From Steroidobacter agaridevorans (GTDB lineage: Bacteria > Pseudomonadota > Gammaproteobacteria > Steroidobacterales > Steroidobacteraceae): a stretch of 64,000 nt of DNA. Positions 50,699 to 59,602 of the stretch are shown here, one piece after another (the stretch's first letter is position 1; each line of letters starts with the position of its first letter). Both the position numbers and the translations under genes were made by a program. The stretch is from positions 1 to 64,000 of the forward strand of contig NZ_BLJO01000009.1 in the NCBI RefSeq assembly GCF_009932555.1. The letters run 5' to 3'. The notes beneath the pieces are model-generated. The model did not search any database. It was given only the letters and a program-made list of their open reading frames with translations, and was not told the origin of the DNA.

Positions 50699-51616
50699 TG
50701 CTTCGAGGCCGCCGGCGATCGCCAGCTGCAACTGTGCTCGTTTGAGGAACAGATGCGGATCGGCCTCGTCGCTGAAACCGATGCCGCCGTGAATCTGTAT
50801 GTTCGTGCCGGCATTGTCGAGCGCCGCCTGACCGGCCACCAACAACGCGCACTCGACCTGCAGAGCTGCGTCGTCACGATCATCGTCGAGCGCAACCGCT
50901 GCGAAGCTCGTTTGATCGCGCGCGCACCGAGCGGCCATCGCCATGTTGGCGCAATGATGCTTGATGGCTTGGAACGTGCCGATGGGTCGGCCGAATTGCT
51001 CGCGGATGCCAGCGTATGCGACAGCCATGTCGAGAGCCGCGGCTGCCATACCGGCGAGAGCGGCCGCGTCGATTAAGCGAAGCCGTAACAGATCGCGCGC
51101 ATCGAGCTCAGCGATGAGGTCTCGAGGCGTTTCGATTTCACTGAGGCCGGCAAGCCACAAGCGACGATCGATGCTCCGACTTTGCGCTCGCTCGCGTTCG
51201 TACAGCGCCGCTCTGTCACCATCGCGCACCAGAATGACACTTGCCTGCGATTCTTCGACCATGACAGTGCGCTGACCGCGTCGATAAGCCGCCGCAACGT
51301 TCTTGTCGGCGTTGCCGGTGGCGACCAAGGCAGGTCCCGCTCCGATCGTTGCGAGCACCGCCGGCGATACCAATCGCCGACCCAATCCCATGACGATGAG
51401 CGCTTCTTCGACCGCACCCAGTCCGCTGCCGCCCTGTGCCTCATCGACCGAAATACCGAACACGCCGAGATCGCGCAGACTGGCCCAGGCGTCGGCACTT
51501 TCCTCGTGCGACGAATGCAACCGCGCGACCGGCACCAGGCTATCGAGCGACTCCTCGATCGTGCCCGCCAGCGCGAGCTGCTCGGCATCGGGGTGATAGC
51601 GGGTTTGCGCCTGCAA
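50660..51616 (-). CDS. Acyl-CoA dehydrogenase, small/partner type
   Basis: A 318-residue ACAD-like protein, about 60 residues shorter than usual, lacking the standard catalytic-Glu segment. It keeps EEALIVMGLGRRLVSPAV and AGIREQFGRPIGTFQAIKHH. Such truncated ACADs often pair with a complete one (here the gene at 53424) in heterotetramers of steroid beta-oxidation. The only start is TTG at 51616, with GAGG 7 bases ahead; an unseen alternative could shift it. Divergent from the ligase gene at 51783. Confidence 0.82.
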   Translation of the reverse strand: MQAQTRYHPDAEQLALAGTIEESLDSLVPVARLHSSHEESADAWASLRDLGVFGISVDEAQGGSGLGAVEEALIVMGLGRRLVSPAVLATIGAGPALVATGNADKNVAAAYRRGQRTVMVEESQASVILVRDGDRAALYERERAQSRSIDRRLWLAGLSEIETPRDLIAELDARDLLRLRLIDAAALAGMAAAALDMAVAYAGIREQFGRPIGTFQAIKHHCANMAMAARCARDQTSFAAVALDDDRDDAALQVECALLVAGQAALDNAGTNIQIHGGIGFSDEADPHLFLKRAQLQLAIAGGLEATNERIVDLPANW

Positions 51617-51782
51617 GCAACGGCCTCATCGTGAGAATCGGGTCATTCTATGAATTGTCGGGAACGACCGCTTGACGCCGCACGACACACGCCTGGCATG
51701 GCGCGCTAGCCGGGTGTCGCCAGTCATCAAGACGCCACGGCGCCGCACCTTCTAGCTTTGCAGGCCCTACAAGGCTGCAGCA

Positions 51783-53420
51783 ATGCCCAGTGATTTGAGC
51801 ACCCAGCGCAAACTGATCGCCGGACGGTCGATCCGATGGAACGATGAACGGGCATCGCAGGCATACGCACGCGGCCAATGGATCCGCGAAACTCTCGCGG
51901 ACGCGCTTCAGAAAGCAGCTCAGCAAGCTCCACAGCGAATATTGTTGATCGATGCCGAGCGCCGCATCGACTGCGCGACGCTGCACGCCGAAGCGACGGC
52001 TCTTGCGCACGCGATGCTGGCCCGGGCGCCGACCGGCAGTGTGATTTCATTCATGCTGCCGAACTGGCACGAAGCGGCGGTTATCTATCTGGCCGCAACG
52101 CTCGCAGGCATGGTCGTAAATCCCATCCTGCCGTCGCTGCGCGATCGCGAGCTGCAGTTCATCCTGAAAGACGTCGACAGCCGGATGGTCTTCGTGCCGG
52201 CGCGCTTCCGTCAGCAGGAATGCGCGGCCATGCTGAGTCGAGTCGTTGCGCAGCTCGATTCGCCGCCCGATGTCGTTGTGTTGCGTGGTGAGCCAGGCGG
52301 ACACATCGCCTACGAGTCGTTACTTCGCGAGCAAGCACGCGCGACCACTTCGTTCCCAACGCGCGATCCGGACGCCGTGCGAATGATCCTTTACACCTCG
52401 GGCACCACCGGCCGACCCAAGGGCGTCATGCATAGTCACAATTCGCTGCATGCGCTGATCCAACAGATCCGCAACCATTGGCTGGCGACGCCGGGGGACA
52501 AATTTCTGGTGCCCTCACCCATCGGTCACATCGGCGGCTCGATCTATTCCTTCGAAGGCCCGTTGCTGCTCGGAACTACCGCAGTGTTGATGGATCGCTG
52601 GGATCCCGACGAGGCCGTGCGCATCATGGATCGCGAAGGCTGCACGCACATGGCGGGCGCGACGCCGTTCCTGGAACAAATCCTCGCCGCCGCGCGACGC
52701 GCTGGCACTCGCGTGCCCAGCCTGAAAGTATTCATCTGCGGAGGCGCTTCGGTGCCGCCCGCGCTGATCCGGAACGCCGCCGATTATTTCGAGCGCGCCG
52801 TCGTCTCGCGAGTGTACGGCTCGACGGAAGTGCCAGTGACGACCGTTGGGGTCATCGATCCAAACGATGTCGCCCACGCCGCCGACACCGATGGGCGCGC
52901 CGGGTTTGCCGATATCAAGCTCATCGATCATTCATCGGCGCCGGCCGGTCAGGGCGAAATTCATGCTCGAGGCCCACAGATGCTGGTGGGCTATCTGCAT
53001 CCCGAAGACGAGAACGATGCATTCGACGCGGAAGGCTACTTCCGCACCGGCGATCTCGCGCGCTGGGTCGATGGCGACCATGTCGTCGTCACCGGCCGCG
53101 CCAAGGACATCATCATCCGCAACGGCGAAAACATTTCGCCCAAGGAAGTGGAAGACCTGCTGGTGAGTCATCCGCAGGTCGCGGAGATCGCCATCGTCGG
53201 ACTTCCGGATGCCCGCACAGGCGAGCGAGCCTGCGCCGTGATAGTTCCCAAGGGAACGCCAGGACCGACCGTCGCAAGCTTGGGCGAATTTCTCGACGCG
53301 CAGCGGGTTGCGAAGTTCAAGTTCCCAGAACAGGTCGTGCTGTGGGACGCGCTGCCCAAGAACGACGCCGGCAAAGTCCTGAAACATCAGATTCGCGCGA
53401 CGCTCGCGCAGAACCATTGA
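51783..53420 (+). CDS. Acyl-CoA synthetase (AMP-binding)
   Basis: A 545-residue ligase with LYTSGTTGRPKGVMHSHN, VYGSTEVPVTTVG, the hinge VTGRAKDIIIRNGENISPKE and the C-terminal lysine NDAGKVLKHQ. ATP-dependent CoA activation of a carboxylate. The start is weakly supported (AAGG 8 bases ahead). It lies 3 bp before an acyl-CoA dehydrogenase and opposite another, the pattern of ligase plus alpha/beta ACAD for one side-chain cycle. Confidence 0.92.
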   Translation: MPSDLSTQRKLIAGRSIRWNDERASQAYARGQWIRETLADALQKAAQQAPQRILLIDAERRIDCATLHAEATALAHAMLARAPTGSVISFMLPNWHEAAVIYLAATLAGMVVNPILPSLRDRELQFILKDVDSRMVFVPARFRQQECAAMLSRVVAQLDSPPDVVVLRGEPGGHIAYESLLREQARATTSFPTRDPDAVRMILYTSGTTGRPKGVMHSHNSLHALIQQIRNHWLATPGDKFLVPSPIGHIGGSIYSFEGPLLLGTTAVLMDRWDPDEAVRIMDREGCTHMAGATPFLEQILAAARRAGTRVPSLKVFICGGASVPPALIRNAADYFERAVVSRVYGSTEVPVTTVGVIDPNDVAHAADTDGRAGFADIKLIDHSSAPAGQGEIHARGPQMLVGYLHPEDENDAFDAEGYFRTGDLARWVDGDHVVVTGRAKDIIIRNGENISPKEVEDLLVSHPQVAEIAIVGLPDARTGERACAVIVPKGTPGPTVASLGEFLDAQRVAKFKFPEQVVLWDALPKNDAGKVLKHQIRATLAQNH

Positions 53421-53423
53421 ACG

Positions 53424-54575
53424 ATGGGCACACACACCGCGACTGACGCCGCCGGTTCGATCGCCGAGTTTCGACGCGAAGCCCGCGCGTGGCTCGAAGC
53501 GAATGCTCCGCGAGAGCCGTCGCCCGAAGACGGTCCAGAGTCCCGCGACTACGTTCTAGCCTGGCAGCGCAAGCAGGCCCAGGGTGGATGGGCCGGCATC
53601 AATTGGCCCAAGGAAGTCGGCGGCCGCGGTTTGTCCGTGCTCGAACAAATCGTCTGGTTCGAAGAATACGCACGCGCCGGCGCGCCCTCCCCCCTCAACG
53701 CCTCCTTCGTCGCCCTGAATCACGCCGGCCCGACGCTGATCGCCTGCGGCAATCCGGAGCAGAAGGCATTTCATCTGCCCAAGATCCTCGCGGGCGAAGT
53801 CATCTGGTGCCAGGGCTTCTCCGAACCCGGCGCCGGCTCCGATCTCGCAAGCGTGCGAACACGCGGCAGGATCGACGGCGACACGCTGATTATCGAGGGG
53901 CACAAGATCTGGTCGAGCTTTGCCGACATCGCCGACTGGCAAGAACTGCTGATCCGCACGGATCCGAGCGCGAAAGCCTCGGCCGCGCTCACCTGGGTCA
54001 TCTGCCCGATGAATCTTCCGGGCATCACCGTGCGTCCGATTCGAACGATGGCCGGGCCACGCAAGTACTGCGAAGTGTTCTACGACTCGGTGCGTGTGCC
54101 GCTATCGAATGTTGTAGGCGGCGTGAACAACGGTTGGTCGACGGCGATGTCCACACTCAGCTTCGAGCGCGGCACGGCGGGACTTGCGCTGCTGATTGGA
54201 CTCACCATCAAAGTCGAACAGCTGCTGGCCGCATGCCCGGCCAGTCGAGCCGAATTGCGTCAGCGACTGGGACGCTTGCGAGCCGAAGGCCAGTCGATCC
54301 GCGCCATGACGTATCGATTCGCGCTCGACTCCGAAAACAGCGTCCCCGACGCGAGCGGCTCGATGATTCGCCTGAGTTTCGCCGAGTTCTCACAACGGGT
54401 GACGGCGGCAGCAATCGATCTCTACGGCATCGACGCCCCAGAAGTCGTCGGCATGCACGGCTGGGGCCACGATTATCTGGACGCGTTCTCGGAAACGATC
54501 GCGGGAGGCACGGCCGAAATCCAACGCAACATCATTGCAGAACGCGTGCTCGGGCTGCCGAAAGGGCCGCGCTGA
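53424..54575 (+). CDS. Acyl-CoA dehydrogenase
   Basis: A 383-residue ACAD of normal size: FSEPGAGSDLASV, IIEGHKIWSSFA, FYDSVRVPLSNVVGG, and the C-terminal IAGGTAEIQRNIIAERVLGLP. Typical ACADs have glutamate before GT near this end; here the stretch starts with Ala-Gly-Gly, so the base may lie elsewhere, as in FadE enzymes that dimerise with a partner. Three bases after the ligase stop. Its likely partner is 50660-51616. Confidence 0.9.
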   Translation: MGTHTATDAAGSIAEFRREARAWLEANAPREPSPEDGPESRDYVLAWQRKQAQGGWAGINWPKEVGGRGLSVLEQIVWFEEYARAGAPSPLNASFVALNHAGPTLIACGNPEQKAFHLPKILAGEVIWCQGFSEPGAGSDLASVRTRGRIDGDTLIIEGHKIWSSFADIADWQELLIRTDPSAKASAALTWVICPMNLPGITVRPIRTMAGPRKYCEVFYDSVRVPLSNVVGGVNNGWSTAMSTLSFERGTAGLALLIGLTIKVEQLLAACPASRAELRQRLGRLRAEGQSIRAMTYRFALDSENSVPDASGSMIRLSFAEFSQRVTAAAIDLYGIDAPEVVGMHGWGHDYLDAFSETIAGGTAEIQRNIIAERVLGLPKGPR

Positions 54576-54581
54576 TCGCCC

Positions 54582-55363
54582 TTACATTTTGATCCGTCGC
54601 ATCGTCATCGAGTGACGAAAGCGCGACGCTGGATGCGTATTGATCGTCACCTGCGCAACTTCCGCGTCCGAGCTCTTGTACGTGCGACGAACTTCGAGCG
54701 CCGCCGTTCCTGCCTCGACCTTCAAACTTTTCGCCAGCGCCGCCGACAGCACGGTCGCGCCAATCTCCTGGTGAACCTCAAGAATGCTCCGGCCGAATAA
54801 ATCTTCGATCAGCGGGAAGATCGGCCCGACGTGTCGCCCCAACACTTTGCCGAGCGCGGCGAACTCGCGATTGATGTAGTACTCCGTCCAGCACACCGGC
54901 GCCAGCGCCCCTTCGCGTTGGCGCAAACCGCGCACCGCGAGCCACTCCGCGCCCGCTGCCAGCCCCGTTCTTGCAGCAAGCTTGCCTCGATGGTCACCAT
55001 GTCGACGGACTCGATGGCGAATCGTGCGCCGGTCGCAAACTCCAGCAGATCGTTGATCGAAACGACGTCCTGCGCGTATGCATCGGCCTTTGGCCGAGGC
55101 ACGACGATAGTACCCGCACCTTGTCGCGAGGCGACCAAGCGGTCGTCACGCAGCCGGCGCAGAGCTTCGCGAATCGTGTAGTGACTGACGGCGAATCTTG
55201 CGCACAACTCACTCTCGGTGGGCAAATGCGAGCCGACTGGATAGCGGCCGCCAACAATCTCCGTCTTCAAGGTGCGTGCAACTTGCAAATACAGCGGATC
55301 ATCCGACGCGCTCGCCTTCACTGGCTTCGGACGGACGACTCTTGTGGTAACTCTCGCGCGCAT
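54582..55363 (-). pseudogene. GntR-family (HutC/UTRA) regulator split by a frameshift
   Basis: The N-terminal part (start ATG 55363; winged helix GSHLPTESELCARFAVSHY, TIREALRRLRDDRL) and the C-terminal ligand domain (CWTEYYINREFA, ALEVRRTYKSSD) lie in different frames. They join perfectly if one G is added to the GGGG at 54963-54966 (minus-strand sense), giving about 260 residues, normal for HutC-type regulators. Either a real inactivating deletion or a homopolymer sequencing error. It starts 8 bp from the SDR stop, so same transcript. Likely target: the neighbouring SDR/ACAD genes. Confidence 0.85.
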
Positions 55364-55370
55364 GAGCAGC

Positions 55371-56294
55371 TCAGCTGGCGGTCTTGCCTTTCGTCGCCAT
55401 CTCGAAGCTGCGGCGGATGTGATCGATGTGCCCTGACGGCACGACGGGCAGAATCCAAGGCGAGCTCTTGTCCCGGATTGCATCGATCTGCTCGCTCACC
55501 TGCTCGACGGTCCACGCCGGACGATACACGCCGACACTCTCGCCGATGAACGCTTGCGCGACCCGGCCGGCGATGGACACCAGCATCTCGCCCGTGATCG
55601 AGCAGGACTCGTGAGCCAGCCAGCCGACCACTGGAGCCACCATTTCCGAGGTCATCGGCGGATACGCGCTGGTGTCGATGCCTTCAGCCATTCGGGTCAC
55701 CGCGGCTGGCACGATGACATTGCATTTCACATTGTGCTCGGCGCCCTCGAGCGCGGCGACATTGGAAAGCCCGATCAAGCCTGCTTTGGAAACACCGTAG
55801 TTCACCTGGCGATGATTGCCGTACAAACCGCCGATGGATGAGGTCAACACGATGCGACCGTAGCCGGCGTCGCACATCACGGGGAATGCCGGACGCACGA
55901 CGTTGAATGCCCCGCGCAGATGCACGTCGAGGACCGCATCGAAGTCGGCTTGCGTCATTTCGCGCAAGGATGCTGCGCGAACATTGCCGGCGTTGTGAAT
56001 CAGAATGTCGAGGCGGCCGTAACGATCCAACGCGGTCTGAACGATTGCCCTGCCGCCCTCGGCGGTAGCCACCGATGCGGTACTTACGACGGCTTCGCCG
56101 CCTGCCGCTTCGATCTCGCGAACCACGTCTTGCGCCGGCGTTGTATCGCTGCCAGCGCCCTGCAAACTTCCACCGGGATCGTTGACGACGACCTTCGCGC
56201 CCTTCGATGCGAGCAATAGCGCGTAGGCGCGTCCCAGTCCTCGCCCCGCACCTGTGATCACGGCCACTCGATTGTCGAATCTGAGCTCGGTCAC
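55371..56294 (-). CDS. MFE-2-like (3R)-hydroxyacyl-CoA dehydrogenase (SDR)
   Basis: A 307-residue SDR close to the dehydrogenase unit of peroxisomal multifunctional enzyme 2: VAVITGAGRGLGRAYAL, VVVNDPGGSLQGAG, SSIGGLYGN and YGVSK, with the glycine-rich loop and the C-terminal extension that MFE-2 carries (residues 230-307). It would oxidise 3-hydroxyacyl-CoA in side-chain beta-oxidation. The GTG at 56294 begins the domain correctly; reading further upstream crosses the operator-like repeats. Divergent from the IclR gene. Confidence 0.87.
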   Translation of the reverse strand: MTELRFDNRVAVITGAGRGLGRAYALLLASKGAKVVVNDPGGSLQGAGSDTTPAQDVVREIEAAGGEAVVSTASVATAEGGRAIVQTALDRYGRLDILIHNAGNVRAASLREMTQADFDAVLDVHLRGAFNVVRPAFPVMCDAGYGRIVLTSSIGGLYGNHRQVNYGVSKAGLIGLSNVAALEGAEHNVKCNVIVPAAVTRMAEGIDTSAYPPMTSEMVAPVVGWLAHESCSITGEMLVSIAGRVAQAFIGESVGVYRPAWTVEQVSEQIDAIRDKSSPWILPVVPSGHIDHIRRSFEMATKGKTAS

Positions 56295-56332
56295 TGGCGC
56301 CCCCGTTTCGCACTGGTTTTCCCCACGATACC

Positions 56333-56370
56333 TCTCCGGAGGAATTTGACAAACTTCTCCGGAGGAATTT
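56333..56370. promoter_or_regulatory. Two direct 15-bp repeats between SDR and IclR genes
   Basis: TCTCCGGAGGAATTT occurs at 56333-56347 and 56356-56370, 23 bp apart (about two helical turns), each holding the palindrome CTCCGGAG. TTGACA (56346-56351), a perfect -35 for the plus strand, lies between. Likely binding sites for the IclR or GntR regulator in the divergent promoter. Cognate regulator inferred. Confidence 0.65.
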
Positions 56371-56418
56371 TCGCGCGCCGGGCTTGGCGGCCGCGCCGGG
56401 GTGGAGTCTAATTTCGCC

Positions 56419-57228
56419 ATGCTCAACGACGACGACCGCCGCTTCAGTTCACCCCAGTCCGTCACGCGGGTGATTCAAATTCTGGAAGCGCTTTGCGCCA
56501 GCCCGACGCCTATTGGCCTCGCGCAACTCAGCCGGACGCTGAATGCGCCAAAGAGCAGCATCGCGGCGTTGCTGCGTGGGCTGACGGAAGCTGACTTCGT
56601 CATTCCCACTGAAGGCGTTTATCGTCTGGGACCGGCGGCGTATGGCTTGGGCAGTGCGCTTCTGGAGGCGCGCCGGCGCTTACAATCGTCGAATTTCGTG
56701 CGCGAAGGCATGGTGCGTCTCGCGGAGCGGTCGGGAGAAACCGTGTTGTTCGCGGTGCGCGATTCCAGCGGTGACTCACTCACCTATGTCGATGTCATCG
56801 AGAGTCGCAACACGGTTCGTTTCGCCGTGTCGGTGGGCGACCGTCGTCCGCTGTACTGTACGGCGGGCGGCCGGATCCTCCTTGCGACGTTGCCGGACGA
56901 AGAGCTGCAAGCTTATTTGCAGCGGCTGAAACCCGATCAGCTCACGACCAAGACCGAAACAAACAAACGCCGCCTCACCGAAATCATTGCCGCCGCTCGC
57001 GACAGTGGCGTCGCCCAGACGGTCGATCAGGCGGCGGATGGCGTCAATGGCACAGCCTCAGCCATTCGCGATGCTGCCGGAACAGTGATCGGCGCGATCA
57101 TCGTGGCGGCGCCGAGCTCCCGTCTGCAGGATCGGGGCGCCGAGCTGGCGCGTCTCGTCCTCGAAGAAGCGACAGCAATTTCCCGCAGCCTCGGATTCCG
57201 CACGCCGTCACTGTCGCGCGCCGGGTAA
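56419..57228 (+). CDS. IclR-family transcriptional regulator
   Basis: A 269-residue regulator: N-terminal winged helix (SVTRVIQILEALCASPTPIGLAQLSRTLNAPKSSIAALLRGL, read in pieces) and C-terminal GAF-like effector domain (LLATLPDEELQAYL, DQAADGVNGTASAIRD). I start at the ATG 56419; a GTG at 56401 is possible. IclR proteins bind as tetramers at paired sites and respond to small acids. It lies 126 bp before the Rieske oxygenase gene, the likely target together with the divergent SDR. Confidence 0.9.
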   Translation: MLNDDDRRFSSPQSVTRVIQILEALCASPTPIGLAQLSRTLNAPKSSIAALLRGLTEADFVIPTEGVYRLGPAAYGLGSALLEARRRLQSSNFVREGMVRLAERSGETVLFAVRDSSGDSLTYVDVIESRNTVRFAVSVGDRRPLYCTAGGRILLATLPDEELQAYLQRLKPDQLTTKTETNKRRLTEIIAAARDSGVAQTVDQAADGVNGTASAIRDAAGTVIGAIIVAAPSSRLQDRGAELARLVLEEATAISRSLGFRTPSLSRAG

Positions 57229-57354
57229 TTCTCGCCCTTCGGCGGCGGCGTCAGGCTGTCGTCGATGGTTTGGATTTCTGCCGCGTCCCGTCAAGACCCC
57301 GGCCGGCCCTGCTCTTAACTTCAGCCGTTGCGACCAGCCACGGCGGAGGATGTC

Positions 57355-58734
57355 ATGAGCACAGCTGCTGATACGATGGGTCAGACCGTCACGACGGCCG
57401 ATGACCTGTCCAACGCAGTGACTTACGGCGTCGAGGCGTACACCTCCGAAGAGTACGCGCGAGCGGAGCGCGACAAGCTGTGGCGCAAGGTGTGGCAGCA
57501 AGTCGGGCGCGTCGAGGAAGTGCCGGAAGTCGGCAGCTTCCTCACCTACGACATCCTCGACGAGTCCATCCTGATCGTGCGCTCGGCGCCCGATAAGTTT
57601 CGTGCGTTCTACAACGTTTGTTCGCATCGTGGCCGGCGCCTGGTGGACACACCGGCAGGCGAGAAACGCGCCTGCGGCAAACGTGACAACTTCGTCTGTG
57701 GCTTTCATGCGTGGCGCTACAACCTCGAAGGCAAGTGCACGCATGTCATGAACCAGGAGGATTGGAAAGGCGCGCTTTCGGATGAGCGCACGAGACTGGG
57801 TGAAGTGAAGGTGGATACCTGGGGCGGATGGCTCTGGATCAACCTGGATCCGAACGCAGGATCGCTGCGCGAGTATCTCGAGCCAGCTGCGAGCCTGCTC
57901 GATCCGTTCCAATTGCAGAACATGCGTTATCGCTGGCGCCGCTGGATCGTCTTCGATTGCAACTGGAAGGTGGCGATGGAGGCGTTCAGCGAGACGTATC
58001 ACGTGCCGGGCACGCATCCGGAGTTCATGCCTTACGGCGACTTCCGCGGCTGGGCACGGGCCCAAGGTCTCCACAGCAACATCGGCTATGACGCGCCGAA
58101 GGGAATGGATGAGAACCAGGCGAAGCTGCGGCTAGGCTCGGGCGGCGATCCGCGCGTGTCGACGGCGCAGTTGCAGCTCTACACGTGGGAGCACGCGAAT
58201 ACGAACACGACACAGACCCTGGTCAAAGCTGCCCAGCGACTCGTCGATGAGTTGCCGGAGGGAACGCCGGCGGACAAGGTCTTGAAACACTGGCTCGACT
58301 CAGCGCGGCGCGATGACGCTGCTCGCGGCGTCGTATGGCCGACGGTCGATCCGACGCACGTCGGCAAGAGCGGCACGGCATGGCAGATCTTCCCGAATTT
58401 CCAGATCGGTCACGCGTTGAACAATGCGCTGTGTTACAGCGCGCGTCCGTATGGCTACAACCCCGATAAGTGCATCTTCGAAGCGGCGGTGTATGAGTTG
58501 TTTCCCAAAGGCGAAGAGCCGAAAACGGAATGGCAATACACGCCAGCGGACGACGCCGGCTGGCGCACGGTCCTGCCGCAGGACTTCTCCAACATGGCGG
58601 CGGTTCAGCAGGGACTGAAGAACGGTGGCTTCCGCGGGACGCTGACGAATCCGTATCGGGAGCAGTCGATCAGCAATCTGCATCGGAATCTGGCGAGGTA
58701 TATGGGTGGGACTGGTGCACCGAGGAAGTTGTGA
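57355..58734 (+). CDS. Rieske non-heme iron oxygenase, alpha subunit
   Basis: A 459-residue oxygenase. The [2Fe-2S] ligands are Cys89-x-His91 and Cys115-x2-His118 (NVCSHRG, FVCGFHAW); the iron site has His216 and His221 in SETYHVPGTHPE, with an Asp downstream. Start ATG 57355 after GGAGG. It adds O2 (mono- or dihydroxylation) or demethylates. No beta subunit, ferredoxin or reductase gene is next to it, so the electron supply comes from elsewhere. The SDR and SnoaL genes downstream could process a dihydrodiol or hydroxyl product. Confidence 0.93.
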   Translation: MSTAADTMGQTVTTADDLSNAVTYGVEAYTSEEYARAERDKLWRKVWQQVGRVEEVPEVGSFLTYDILDESILIVRSAPDKFRAFYNVCSHRGRRLVDTPAGEKRACGKRDNFVCGFHAWRYNLEGKCTHVMNQEDWKGALSDERTRLGEVKVDTWGGWLWINLDPNAGSLREYLEPAASLLDPFQLQNMRYRWRRWIVFDCNWKVAMEAFSETYHVPGTHPEFMPYGDFRGWARAQGLHSNIGYDAPKGMDENQAKLRLGSGGDPRVSTAQLQLYTWEHANTNTTQTLVKAAQRLVDELPEGTPADKVLKHWLDSARRDDAARGVVWPTVDPTHVGKSGTAWQIFPNFQIGHALNNALCYSARPYGYNPDKCIFEAAVYELFPKGEEPKTEWQYTPADDAGWRTVLPQDFSNMAAVQQGLKNGGFRGTLTNPYREQSISNLHRNLARYMGGTGAPRKL

Positions 58735-58738
58735 GGCC

Positions 58739-59599
58739 ATGCGCTCACTCTCGAACAAAGTCGCCGTCGTCACCGGCGCCAGCCGGGGCATCGGCAAAGG
58801 CATCGCGCTGGCGCTCGCTGAGGAAGGTGCGACGGTCTATGTCACGGGCCGCACTGTCACGCCCGGCTCTTATCCCCTGCCGGGCACCGTTGGCGAAACC
58901 GCAGTCGAAGTCGACCGTCGCGGCGGTAAAGGGATCGCTGTTCAAGTGGACCATGCGAACGACGCTCAGGTCGCAGCTCTATTCGAGCGCGTCAAAGCCG
59001 AGCAAGGTCGGCTAGACATCCTGGTGAACAACGCCTTTTCCTTACCCGAAGATCTCACCGAGCCCAAATCCTTCTGGGAGAAACCGCTCTCGAATTGGGA
59101 GATGGTCGACGTCGGCGTGCGATCGAACTTCGTCGCGGCGTGGCATGCGGCGCAGATCATGGCGCCGCAGCGGTCCGGCCTGATCGTCGCAACATCGGGC
59201 TACGTCGGAGTGACATACACCTACGGCGTCGTCTTCGGCACCTGCAAAGCCGCCGTCGATCGGATGGCGCGAGACATGGCGATCGAGCTCAAGCCGTACA
59301 ACGTCGCATCCGTGTCGCTTTGGCTCGGACTGACATTCACGGAGCGCGCGGAGCGCAATCTCAGCCGCAACCCGGCGATGAAACAACAGACGGTCACCGA
59401 CCCGAATGTGGGCTCCTCCGTCGAGTTCCCGGGTCGCGTCATCGCCGCGCTCGCCAAGGATCCAAACGTACTGAAGCGCACCGGCGGCACATACATCGCG
59501 GCGGAGCTGGCGCGCGAGTACGGCGTCACTGACATCAATGGCAACGTACCTCCTTCCCTACGCGCGCAGCGCGGTTCTCCGATTTGGGCACCGGTGTAA
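58739..59599 (+). CDS. SDR (DHRS1-like) with catalytic Tyr replaced by Phe
   Basis: A 286-residue SDR of the DHRS1 type: VVTGASRGIG, YVTGRTV, VNNAF, ATSGYVG. The usual Tyr-x3-Lys reads Phe166-Gly-Thr-Cys-Lys170 (VVFGTCKAA); the Tyr of DHRS1 stands at that phenylalanine. Nearby tyrosines (YTYG) could substitute but do not have the usual spacing. It may be a non-canonical reductase, a dehydratase or a cofactor-binding subunit. ATG at 58739, 4 bp after the Rieske stop; 3 bp before the SnoaL gene. Confidence 0.88.
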   Translation: MRSLSNKVAVVTGASRGIGKGIALALAEEGATVYVTGRTVTPGSYPLPGTVGETAVEVDRRGGKGIAVQVDHANDAQVAALFERVKAEQGRLDILVNNAFSLPEDLTEPKSFWEKPLSNWEMVDVGVRSNFVAAWHAAQIMAPQRSGLIVATSGYVGVTYTYGVVFGTCKAAVDRMARDMAIELKPYNVASVSLWLGLTFTERAERNLSRNPAMKQQTVTDPNVGSSVEFPGRVIAALAKDPNVLKRTGGTYIAAELAREYGVTDINGNVPPSLRAQRGSPIWAPV

Positions 59600-59602
59600 G
59601 CG

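Noticed and set aside
54582-54935. A separate small gene at the end of the GntR region
   Set aside because: It is the UTRA domain of the frameshifted regulator, not an independent gene; no start signal.
57355-58734. KshA (3-ketosteroid 9alpha-hydroxylase) identity for the Rieske oxygenase
   Set aside because: It is longer than KshA (about 390 residues) and has aromatic-ring-hydroxylase-type spacing; no KshB-type reductase nearby.
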